DNA of 64,000 nucleotides, from the NCBI RefSeq assembly GCF_900111565.1, contig NZ_FOIK01000002.1, forward strand, positions 62,001 to 126,000, given 5' to 3'. The translations under genes and the position numbers were made by a program. This document shows positions 1 through 7,479 of this stretch, piece by piece. The stretch is from Paenibacillus sp. NFR01 (GTDB taxonomy: Bacteria; Bacillota; Bacilli; Paenibacillales; Paenibacillaceae). The notes under the pieces are model-generated. The model did no database searches. It worked only from the letters and a program-made list of their open reading frames with translations, and was not told the DNA's origin. Each line of letters starts with the position of its first letter. Position 1 is the first letter of the stretch.

Positions 1-1
1 C

Positions 2-1264
2 GCTACGGAATACGGCGTGCAGAACAGCTATGGAACGTTTGGAGTAAAACTGGACTCAGTGTCCCGCACGCCATGGGGAGACGGCGACCAAATTGCGGCC
101 AAGCTGACGATCCGCAACGCCGGCACGGCCAGCGTCCAGCTTCCTTCTTTGACCGGCGTTGTCAAAGCGGGCAGCAGCGACTTCAGCAGCACGGCCCAGG
201 TGGTTGCGCCCTCCGCCCTGACGTCGCTTGCGCCTAATGCGACTACCGACATTTATGTGCTGGCAAATGTTCCGTACGACTATAATTTTGACAAGCTGCA
301 GATTGCGCTTCAGAGCACCATTGACGGTGCGGCATCAAACTTTATCTCCTTGTCGACGACACAGCTGGATATTCCGGTTGTTGCGTATACGGCAGGAAGC
401 ACGATTCAAATCGGCCTTTCCGGCAAGAAAGCTGAAATACAGGAACGGCGTACGCTGTTGTACAGTGGGTTGGACAATAATCTGCTGTACACCGAACTAA
501 CGATGAGCAGCAAAGAAACTCGGCGGACGGATCAAGCAAAGCTGGTCGCTTATTATAAAAGTGAAGACGGCCAATTTTATGAAGCTGAAGTCAGCCAATC
601 CACTGAAGCAACTAATCCGGGTGCAAAAAATCTTGTAACAGTAGTAAGTGACTTACCACTTGGAGTGAGCATAGCTAATCTGACTTTATATATCGGAGAA
701 GCGGTAAGCTCCGGTAAAATGACCGCACTCAGCGGTTCACCTACGGGCTATATTGATACTGTCGGACTTGCAGTGAATCCCACTTCGACTGTTTCCCAGA
801 GCAGTTTGATATCTGTTGATTTATATCCTTATACGATTAGCGTCACCAATGCAATTGGTACGGTAACTGACGGTAAGGATACATTCGCGCTTACACTTAA
901 CTACAATCTATCAAAAAACAGTGAATTAATTGGTGGAACCTATGGTCATAAATTGGTTCTGGAAATGGTCGATCCTTATGGCCATTCGAACGAAAAGGTG
1001 CTTACTCTAGGTACCGATTTACCTGTCGGCCCCTACAAAACGTATACAACCACCTTTACCAGCAGCTTGTACAAATCTCTTGTCACAGGCAATTTCCGCA
1101 TCAACTTGTACGATCAGTTTGAGGATCAGCGAATGCTCCTTGCTTCAAGTTTGTATGACCTAACATACATCCCTTCTGTAACTACGGGAACCAACAGCTC
1201 AGATACCAGCGGTTCAGGCACAACCGGCAACACATCCGGGGGAACATCCAGCGGCTCCAACTAA
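2..1264 (+). CDS. Surface/S-layer-like protein, C-terminal part (5' end outside window)
   Basis: The reading frame is open from base 2, so the gene almost certainly starts upstream; a GTG at 17 is in frame but has no ribosome binding site. The visible 420 residues are Thr/Ser/Ala-rich beta-type sequence without membrane segments. An early stretch (AAKLTIRNAGTASVQLPSL) resembles the CARDB-like beta-sandwich repeats of COG1361 S-layer-type proteins. The tail from about residue 395 is low-complexity Gly/Ser/Thr, typical of an exposed C-terminus. It lies 57 bases before the adaptor gene in the same direction, so it is probably co-transcribed with the exporter and may be a partner or substrate. 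Base composition changes inside the gene: GC-rich up to about 520, clearly AT-richer from about 540 to 1170. Function unknown; the surface location is inference. Confidence 0.6.
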   Translation, partial: ATEYGVQNSYGTFGVKLDSVSRTPWGDGDQIAAKLTIRNAGTASVQLPSLTGVVKAGSSDFSSTAQVVAPSALTSLAPNATTDIYVLANVPYDYNFDKLQIALQSTIDGAASNFISLSTTQLDIPVVAYTAGSTIQIGLSGKKAEIQERRTLLYSGLDNNLLYTELTMSSKETRRTDQAKLVAYYKSEDGQFYEAEVSQSTEATNPGAKNLVTVVSDLPLGVSIANLTLYIGEAVSSGKMTALSGSPTGYIDTVGLAVNPTSTVSQSSLISVDLYPYTISVTNAIGTVTDGKDTFALTLNYNLSKNSELIGGTYGHKLVLEMVDPYGHSNEKVLTLGTDLPVGPYKTYTTTFTSSLYKSLVTGNFRINLYDQFEDQRMLLASSLYDLTYIPSVTTGTNSSDTSGSGTTGNTSGGTSSGSN

Positions 1265-1321
1265 CATGATCGTGTTATCTACAGATGCAAGAAAGAACTA
1301 TAAACCAAGCGGAGGACGGAA

Positions 1322-2845
1322 ATGAAGAAGAAAAAAGTGCTTATCTGGAGCGTTGGCGTGCTCGTGCTCGTAGCGGCCGGACTGCTCGTTTACACCTTTC
1401 TTCCCGACAAAAAAACGACGGCCGATGTCGCTCCCCTGAATACAGCGGCTGTCACCAAGGGAGATATCGTCGTCAGTGTCTCGGGTGCGGGCTCAGTCAG
1501 CGCGACCGAATCGAGCCAGGTCAAAACGAAGGATGCCGGTACGGTGGCCGAAGTGCTCGTCAAGGAAGGCGACGTGGTCAAAAAAGGCCAAACGCTGATC
1601 ACCTTCGAGGGAGAGGATTTGAGCGACAATCTGGAAGATGCGCAGAACTCGCTGGAGTCCCTGAAAGAAGATTTGTCCGAGAAAGAAGCGGCCTACAAGA
1701 AGCAAGCGCAATCCGGCGCTTCGGATGACGATCTCGACACTGCCAAGCGCGCCATCGAGAAAGCCAAAACGGATATTCAGAATCAGGTTGAAAAAATTAC
1801 CGACGTGCAGGAGGATATGCTGCCTCCCGATCCGCTGACCGCTCCGATTGACGGCACGATTACCGTGGTCAACATTGCGGAAGGCGAAAAAGCAATGGAC
1901 GGCGCAGAGCTTCTCGATATCACCAACTACAACAAGCTCAGCGTTGTCGTACAGGTCGATGAGTTGGATATCCCGACGGTAACGCTCGGTATGCCGGCAA
2001 CCGTAACGCTTGATGCGCTTCCGGATACCGAATTTACCGGCGAGGTCACGGACATTGCCGAAGAAGGAACTGCGTCAAACGGTGTCTCCCTCTTTGATGT
2101 CACCGTTGGCATGAAGACCTCGGAAGGCGCACGCGTGGGCATGTCTGCGGAAGTCTCCATCACAACCGCGGAGAAAAAAGACGTGCTGACCGTACCTATT
2201 GAAGCCGTGAAGGAAATCGGCGGCAAGTACATGGTTACCGTGCCGGTAACCGCAGGGGAAAGCACAGGAACAAGCGCTGCGGCAGGCAAGGGCGGCGGTG
2301 GCACCACCGGCACGGGAACGGCCGGAACCGGAACTTCCGGCGACGGACAAGCGCCGATGCCAAGCGGCGCGCCAGGCGGCGAAGGCGGCCAAATGCCGGA
2401 AGGCGGCTTCCCGGGGGGCGGCACAGGCGAAGGCGGTGCCATGCCTAGCGGCGCGCCAAGCGGTGGACGCGGCCAGTGGTCCGGCGAAGGACGTACTTCC
2501 GGCGAAGGACGCGGCACTTGGAATCGCCAAGGCGGAACCGGCGGAACCAGCAGCCAAAGCGGAAGCACGGCAACGAAGATGGTTATCGTCGAAGTGGGAA
2601 TCCATGACGAATCCCGAATGGAAATCACCAGCGGCTTGAACGAAGGCGATACCGTTGTCATTCCGACCGTGATCTCTACCAGCAGCACAAGCAGCCAGCA
2701 GCAGCAGATGGACGGCGGATTCGGCGGCGGATTCGGCGGAATGACCGGCGGCGCTCCAGGCGGCAACTTCGGTGGCGGCGGTTTTAGCGGCGGCGGCAGC
2801 GGAGGTACGCGCAGCAGCGGCGGAACGGGCGGTGGAGGCCGATGA
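1322..2845 (+). CDS. MacA/HlyD-type efflux adaptor with Gly-rich insertions
   Basis: Membrane-fusion adaptor for the ABC exporter encoded next. Residues 6-26 form the N-terminal membrane anchor. Residues about 45-98 are the first half of the biotinyl-lipoyl domain (KEGDVVKKGQTL), 100-165 a short coiled coil, 168-200 the second lipoyl half (APIDGTITVVNIAEGE), and 205-295 the beta-barrel. Residues about 311-417 are an inserted Gly/Pro/Ser tract with near repeats of MPSGAPGGEGG, and the tail from about 463 is Gly-rich too. The membrane-proximal domain resumes at about 419 (KMVIVEVGIHDESRMEITSGL). At 507 residues it is longer than the usual 350-400. The start has a GGAGGACGGAA site just upstream, and the stop overlaps the ATPase start by 4 bases. 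Substrate unknown. Confidence 0.88.
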   Translation: MKKKKVLIWSVGVLVLVAAGLLVYTFLPDKKTTADVAPLNTAAVTKGDIVVSVSGAGSVSATESSQVKTKDAGTVAEVLVKEGDVVKKGQTLITFEGEDLSDNLEDAQNSLESLKEDLSEKEAAYKKQAQSGASDDDLDTAKRAIEKAKTDIQNQVEKITDVQEDMLPPDPLTAPIDGTITVVNIAEGEKAMDGAELLDITNYNKLSVVVQVDELDIPTVTLGMPATVTLDALPDTEFTGEVTDIAEEGTASNGVSLFDVTVGMKTSEGARVGMSAEVSITTAEKKDVLTVPIEAVKEIGGKYMVTVPVTAGESTGTSAAAGKGGGGTTGTGTAGTGTSGDGQAPMPSGAPGGEGGQMPEGGFPGGGTGEGGAMPSGAPSGGRGQWSGEGRTSGEGRGTWNRQGGTGGTSSQSGSTATKMVIVEVGIHDESRMEITSGLNEGDTVVIPTVISTSSTSSQQQQMDGGFGGGFGGMTGGAPGGNFGGGGFSGGGSGGTRSSGGTGGGGR

Positions 2846-3540
2846 CAGCTTCCGGCCCGCTGATCCAAATCCGCGACATGTCCCACGGCTACAAAATGGC
2901 CGGCGAAACGATGATGGTGCTCAAAGACATATCGTTTGATATCGATTACGGGGAATTTGTCGCGATCATCGGTCCGTCCGGTTCCGGCAAATCCACCTTG
3001 ATGAACATGATCGGCTGTCTCGATATTTCGAATTCCGGCAGCTATCTGCTGGACGGCCAGGAGGTGCGGAAGCTGTCCGGCAACCGGCTGGCTTCCATCC
3101 GCAACGAGAAAATCGGCTTTATTTTTCAGAACTTCAATCTGCTGCCGAAGCTTTCGGCAGCAGAAAATGTAGAACTGCCGCTGATTTACCGCGGCCTCTC
3201 CGCAAGGGAGCGCAAGGTGATGGCCCAGGAGGCGCTCCAGAAGGTCGGCCTGGAGGAGCGGATGCACCATCGCCCCTCCGAGCTGTCCGGCGGCCAGCAG
3301 CAGCGGGTTGCCATCGCCCGGGCGCTTGCGGGCACCCCGCCGATTCTGCTGGCGGATGAACCGACCGGCGCTCTCGATACGCGGACCGGCGCCGAGGTCA
3401 TGCAGATGATCAAGGAACTGAATGCGCAGGGCCATACCGTCATCGTCATTACCCACGACCTGGAGATCGCCGCACAGGCCAAGCGGATCATCCGCATTCA
3501 GGACGGCGTTCTCGTCGAGGATCGGAGGAATGCCGGATGA
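2842..3540 (+). CDS. MacB-type ABC transporter ATP-binding protein
   Basis: ATPase of a MacAB/LolD-type exporter. It has Walker [10 protein letters not shown] at residues 44-52, Q-loop Q96, signature LSGGQQQR at 148-155, Walker B ILLADEPT at 168-175 and H-loop H205. The length of 232 residues is normal for this family. It overlaps the adaptor stop by 4 bases (ATGA) and the permease start by 4 bases, which indicates translational coupling in a three-gene operon. Members of this family energise mechanotransmission by an FtsX-like permease rather than moving solute through a membrane channel. What it exports (peptide, lipid or antimicrobial) cannot be read from the sequence. Confidence 0.93.
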   Translation: MTASGPLIQIRDMSHGYKMAGETMMVLKDISFDIDYGEFVAIIGPSGSGKSTLMNMIGCLDISNSGSYLLDGQEVRKLSGNRLASIRNEKIGFIFQNFNLLPKLSAAENVELPLIYRGLSARERKVMAQEALQKVGLEERMHHRPSELSGGQQQRVAIARALAGTPPILLADEPTGALDTRTGAEVMQMIKELNAQGHTVIVITHDLEIAAQAKRIIRIQDGVLVEDRRNAG

Positions 3541-4712
3541 TGAAGCTTTTTCAAAGTATGCGAATGGCGTTAAAAAGCATCCTGAGCAACAAGGTCAGGG
3601 CTTTCCTGACGATGCTCGGCATCATTATCGGCGTCTCCTCCGTGATTATTCTCGTCTCCGTCGGGCAAGGAACCACCTCGCAGATCACGGAGCAGCTCAA
3701 CGGCCTGGGCACGAACCAGCTGACCGTCAACATCACCGGCCGCGGGGCGACCACTTCCCTGACTTATGAGGAGGCGCTCGCGCTGGGCGAGATCGACGGC
3801 GTGGATGGGGTCGCGCCGATCATCAGCGGAAATGTTACCGCCAAAAACAAGACGGAGAATGTCAGCGTCTCCGTTGAAGGCATTACGCCCTCCTACGAGA
3901 CAGTAAAGGATTATCACGTGCAGGAAGGCCGCTTCCTGCTCGACATCGATACGGAATACCGCCAGAAGGTGGCGCTGATCGGCACCGGCACAGCCGAGGA
4001 CCTGTTCGGCACCGACGATCCGGTCGGCGAAAAGGTCCAATTAAACGGCATCAGCTACAAAATCGTCGGGTTACTCGCCTCCAAAGGCTCCAGCCTGAGC
4101 GGCTCCAACGACGATAAAATCCTGATTCCGATATCGACGGCGGAACGGCAGCTCCAGAGCAAGGGCGTCCGCTCCATCACGATCACAACCACCTCCGCGG
4201 ATACCGTCGAATCGGTCAAAACCGAGCTGGAGAACCAGCTGGGTGTCAAATTCAAAAACGCCGACAACGCGTTTACCGTTTTTGATGCGCAGGAAATGCT
4301 TGATACGGTCAATTCCACGACCGATACGCTGACCATGGCGCTGGCCGGCATCGCCGGCATCTCGCTGCTCGTCGGCGGCATCGGCATCATGAACATCATG
4401 ATCGTCTCGGTTAACGAGCGCACGCGGGAGATCGGCATCCGGAAGGCGATCGGCGCCAAACGCTTCGATATCCTGTCGCAGTTCATGATCGAGGCCATCG
4501 TGCTCAGCGGCTTCGGCGGGCTGCTCGGGGTCGGCATCGGCGTCGGCGGAAGCTGGGCGGCAGGCAAATATTCACCGCTCAACGTCTCGATTGCCTGGGA
4601 CATGGTCATTCTTTCCTTCATCTTCTCGCTGCTGATCGGTGTCATTTTTGGCATGATGCCGGCGAATAAGGCGTCGCGCCTGCAGCCGATTCAGGCGCTG
4701 CGGACCGACTGA
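3537..4712 (+). CDS. MacB/FtsX-type ABC transporter permease
   Basis: Four-helix MacB-type permease of 391 residues. TM1 is at about 20-43, followed by a large extracytoplasmic MacB_PCD domain (about 45-260) and three C-terminal helices at about 263-290, 318-343 and 352-376. The cytoplasmic loop carries the conserved NERTREIGIRKAIGAK, and the C-terminus ends in the family pattern ANKASRLQPIQALR. The start is one of two adjacent ATGs (3537 or 3540) overlapping the ATPase stop. It forms a transporter with the adaptor and ATPase upstream. A hairpin terminator follows at about 4757. Confidence 0.92.
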   Translation: MMKLFQSMRMALKSILSNKVRAFLTMLGIIIGVSSVIILVSVGQGTTSQITEQLNGLGTNQLTVNITGRGATTSLTYEEALALGEIDGVDGVAPIISGNVTAKNKTENVSVSVEGITPSYETVKDYHVQEGRFLLDIDTEYRQKVALIGTGTAEDLFGTDDPVGEKVQLNGISYKIVGLLASKGSSLSGSNDDKILIPISTAERQLQSKGVRSITITTTSADTVESVKTELENQLGVKFKNADNAFTVFDAQEMLDTVNSTTDTLTMALAGIAGISLLVGGIGIMNIMIVSVNERTREIGIRKAIGAKRFDILSQFMIEAIVLSGFGGLLGVGIGVGGSWAAGKYSPLNVSIAWDMVILSFIFSLLIGVIFGMMPANKASRLQPIQALRTD

Positions 4713-4756
4713 TGATCCGGAGTGAGAGCCGATTGCTTCTCCCGATATGCATAGTA

Positions 4757-4790
4757 AAGGGGCCTCCCGATACGGGAAGGCCCCTTCTTG
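4757..4790. terminator. Bidirectional terminator between permease and histidine phosphatase
   Basis: Arms AAGGGGCC and GGCCCCTT with inner CCCG/CGGG around an ATA loop, followed by a T-rich stretch. It sits between two convergent genes, so it probably serves both. Confidence 0.85.
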
Positions 4791-4792
4791 TA

Positions 4793-5413
4793 TTATTTTG
4801 CTGCCAGATGTTCCGTATCATTTTCCACGGTAATCATCCATTTCCCGTTCCGGTGCTCTATTTTATGAAAACTGGTATAGCTAGAAGGATATGCTTTCGC
4901 CTGATTGGTCCAGGTTTTACCTTTCAGGACATGATAGATGGCATTGATCACGCCGCCGTGGGTGACCACCATTGTATTTTTCTCCTCAGCCTCTTGTTCC
5001 TTGACCGCACAAAGCTCTTCAATCGCGTGACGGATCCTTGTGAAAAATTCGATCGGGCTCTCACCTCCGGGATAACGTTCATCCATGCGGAGTCCCGCGA
5101 AATACAGCTTCGGATACCGCTCATCCACGATTTCGTTCGGCATGCCAGCAATGACTCCGTTGTTGGTTTCGCGCCATACGCCGCTCGGGATTACCTGTTT
5201 GCCCAAAGCCCTTCCGATCTCGTTCGCCGTATCAAGGGCACGCTGCAGGTCGCTGCTGATAATCTCGTCGACCGGAATGCGATCCTTGTGCACGAGCAGA
5301 TAGCGGCCCAGCCGCTCCGACTGCCGGAAGCCTTCCACATTAAGCCCACGCTGGCTCCAGCCGCCGCGATATCCTTCATCGTCCTTGCCGTGCCTGATCA
5401 AATAAATAGCCAT
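4793..5413 (-). CDS. Histidine phosphatase family protein (phosphoglycerate mutase-like)
   Basis: The N-terminus MAIYLIRHGKDDEG carries the RHG motif with the phosphorylated histidine H8. A second catalytic histidine is in VVTHGGVINAIYH near residue 150, and the region ELISSDLQRALDTA-like (residues about 55-68) holds the usual conserved arginine. The length of 206 residues fits the small two-histidine phosphatases that act on phosphosugars, nucleotides or phosphoproteins. The start is preceded by GGGAGGGC. It appears monocistronic, with the terminator at 4757-4790 shared with the exporter operon. The substrate cannot be inferred. Confidence 0.88.
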   Translation of the reverse strand: MAIYLIRHGKDDEGYRGGWSQRGLNVEGFRQSERLGRYLLVHKDRIPVDEIISSDLQRALDTANEIGRALGKQVIPSGVWRETNNGVIAGMPNEIVDERYPKLYFAGLRMDERYPGGESPIEFFTRIRHAIEELCAVKEQEAEEKNTMVVTHGGVINAIYHVLKGKTWTNQAKAYPSSYTSFHKIEHRNGKWMITVENDTEHLAAK

Positions 5414-5802
5414 ATTGCCCTCCCAGGTAAAAAGTCAATCCATAGGGAATATATTCCCGTCCCGATGCTGTTTTCCCTTTTTTCGAATGGAAACGATCGA
5501 TTTCGCTGCATTTCCCCATATTTCTCCTGCATATCTCGCGAATAAGCACTTTTTTTGTCAAAAACCACTTTTTTCGTTCAAAATAGCGTATCGTTTGCAG
5601 AAGAGTTGGGTAATAGGTTTCATGGGTTCGAATATAAATAAGTTCAGCAACTCTATACATAATGTTTCAAATTAAAATTATAGCAGTATCCTCTTCTCTC
5701 CAACCTCGGGATCATTCCTTGACAGGCAGGAGATTTTGAGTTTCCCAAACGGCTGCAACACCCAGACATACAATTGACGTATTCAAGTTTAGCGGGGAGA
5801 GG
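5414..5802. other. Intergenic region without a convincing gene
   Basis: About 390 bases between divergent genes. It is AT-rich and holds the promoters of the phosphatase (minus) and the GGDEF protein (plus). A TTGACA at 5718-5723 lacks a good -10 at the right distance, so no promoter is called. An open frame of 94 codons on the minus strand (5376-5660) overlaps the phosphatase start and has no coding features. Confidence 0.5.
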
Positions 5803-7410
5803 ATGACAGTGGCGGGTTCCAAAATCAACAATACCCGGAGAGTAATTCTTGTTTTTGCCTCAATAACCGTTCTTTTGACCGGCATCAGCATCGCTTCCCT
5901 GCTTTATTTGAATGCGGCGATGAATAAACTGGCGGGGACATTGTCCGGCGTCGTTAACCGGAATACGGAGCTTATCCTGAATGCAGACCGCGATTTGTAC
6001 CGCTCTGCATCCGCTTACCAGCACGCGCTGAATCCGAACGCCTCCGGCAGCAAACGGCGCCAATCCGCGGCTGAATATGAGCAGTACCTGTCCGGCGTGG
6101 AACGCCAGCTCCGGCTGGCCGCCGACAATATCGCCGTCCTGAAGCTGCCTTACGGCGACATGGAGCAAGGCAGGGAATTGCTTACCGCGCTGGAGCAGGA
6201 GCTGCAAAACGTAGAAAATTCCTTCGGCACCTGGGCGGCGGACGGCCGTTCCGTCCTCGCAGCGGCGAGCGGCAATCCAGCCGATGCGGGAGCGGACACG
6301 CCGCAATCCGCAAGCTCAAGCCTGGCGACGGTGCGCTCCCATCTTGATGAGACCGAATCCCTGCTCGACAGCTATGCCCGGCATGTCCTAAGCGTATACG
6401 AGGAGAAAAAGAGCTCCGTCTTCGCTGTCTATTCCCTGCTACTTTTCCTGCTGGTTCTGGTCATTGTCTATTTATGCCGCCGCCTGATCTCGCTGCAAAA
6501 TGAAATCCGCGAAGAGAAATCGCTGCATCAGCTGATCGGGGAAACGATGTCCGACTTCATTATCGTCACTGACATCAACGGACTGATCCTGTACGCCTCT
6601 CCTTCCCACGCCGCTGTGCTTGGTTATGTTCCGGAGAAAGGCGCGCCGCTCTCCAACTATATCCGCGAGGCGGAAATTTCCTGGGCCAAGCTGAAGAGCG
6701 TCGTTCGGGGAACGCCGCGGATTTCCGAACTGCGGATGCGTTCCGCCGAAGGCCAGTGGATCTGGCTGGAGACCAAGGTAACGCCGATTCAGGGCAGCCG
6801 TTCGTTTCCGGCGCAATTCATGCTTGTCTCCCGCGAGATTACCCAGCGAAAAATGTACGAGGAGCGCCTGCACAAGCTGGCGTTCTACGATCATTTGACG
6901 GCGATCCCGAACCGGGCCCATTTCAAGATGTACATGGAGAACATGATTAACCAACCGGAAGATCGGCGGCAGGATCTCGCACTGGCGCTGCTCGATTGTG
7001 ACCGGTTCAAACAGCTTAACGATACGCTCGGACATCTGGCCGGCGATGAATTTTTGCAGCTGCTCTCCAGGGAGCTGCAGCAGACCGTGAAGGGCTACGG
7101 GCAAGCCTTCCGGATCGGCGGCGATGAATTCGCCGTCGTGTTTCACCGCTATGCCAATTCCGAAATGCTGGAGGAAGTGCTGGAACGGCTGCTGCAGCTA
7201 TTTAAAAAATCATGGTCCGTTAGCGGAGGAGCGAGTTTCAATACCTCGGCCAGCATCGGCGTTGCCCTTTTCCCGCAGCACGGCACCAGCATCAACGAGC
7301 TTCTGCGCGCAGCCGATCTTGCGATGTACCGTTCCAAAAACCACGGCGGCAACGAGGCTAATTTGTATAACGAACTGATTGATGAGGCCGTTGCCGAGCA
7401 GCCCAAATGA
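5803..7410 (+). CDS. Membrane PAS-GGDEF diguanylate cyclase
   Basis: Predicted to make cyclic di-GMP from two GTP at the membrane. TM1 is at about 14-36, an extracytoplasmic helical sensor region at about 37-200, TM2 at about 206-228, a PAS domain at about 238-350 and a GGDEF domain at about 375-530 with an intact RIGGDEFAVVF. The position of the inhibitory RxxD site reads KGYG, so product inhibition is probably lost. Two starts are possible: ATG 5803, only 3 bases from GGGGAGAGG, or GTG 5809 with better spacing. A very strong terminator follows. No EAL or HD-GYP partner lies in the window. Confidence 0.9.
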   Translation: MTVAGSKINNTRRVILVFASITVLLTGISIASLLYLNAAMNKLAGTLSGVVNRNTELILNADRDLYRSASAYQHALNPNASGSKRRQSAAEYEQYLSGVERQLRLAADNIAVLKLPYGDMEQGRELLTALEQELQNVENSFGTWAADGRSVLAAASGNPADAGADTPQSASSSLATVRSHLDETESLLDSYARHVLSVYEEKKSSVFAVYSLLLFLLVLVIVYLCRRLISLQNEIREEKSLHQLIGETMSDFIIVTDINGLILYASPSHAAVLGYVPEKGAPLSNYIREAEISWAKLKSVVRGTPRISELRMRSAEGQWIWLETKVTPIQGSRSFPAQFMLVSREITQRKMYEERLHKLAFYDHLTAIPNRAHFKMYMENMINQPEDRRQDLALALLDCDRFKQLNDTLGHLAGDEFLQLLSRELQQTVKGYGQAFRIGGDEFAVVFHRYANSEMLEEVLERLLQLFKKSWSVSGGASFNTSASIGVALFPQHGTSINELLRAADLAMYRSKNHGGNEANLYNELIDEAVAEQPK

Positions 7411-7417
7411 ATATAGG

Positions 7418-7477
7418 TGCAACAAAAAAACGGCTTCAGGCCTCATGTAGAGGCGCTGTAGCCGTTTTTTTGTTGCA
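7418..7477. terminator. Bidirectional terminator with 18-bp arms
   Basis: Perfect arms TGCAACAAAAAAACGGCT (7418-7435) and its complement (7460-7477), with an inner GCCTC/GAGGC stem. T-runs occur on both strands. It lies between convergent GGDEF and pullulanase genes. Confidence 0.92.
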
Positions 7478-7479
7478 GG

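Noticed and set aside
1927..3456. A 509-codon open frame on the minus strand opposite the adaptor and ATPase genes
   Set aside because: Proline-rich translation of the antisense of Gly-rich coding sequence; no family resemblance and the plus-strand genes have clear motifs.
5376..5660. Possible 94-residue protein before the histidine phosphatase
   Set aside because: Overlaps the phosphatase start, has no usable ribosome binding site and no recognisable pattern.
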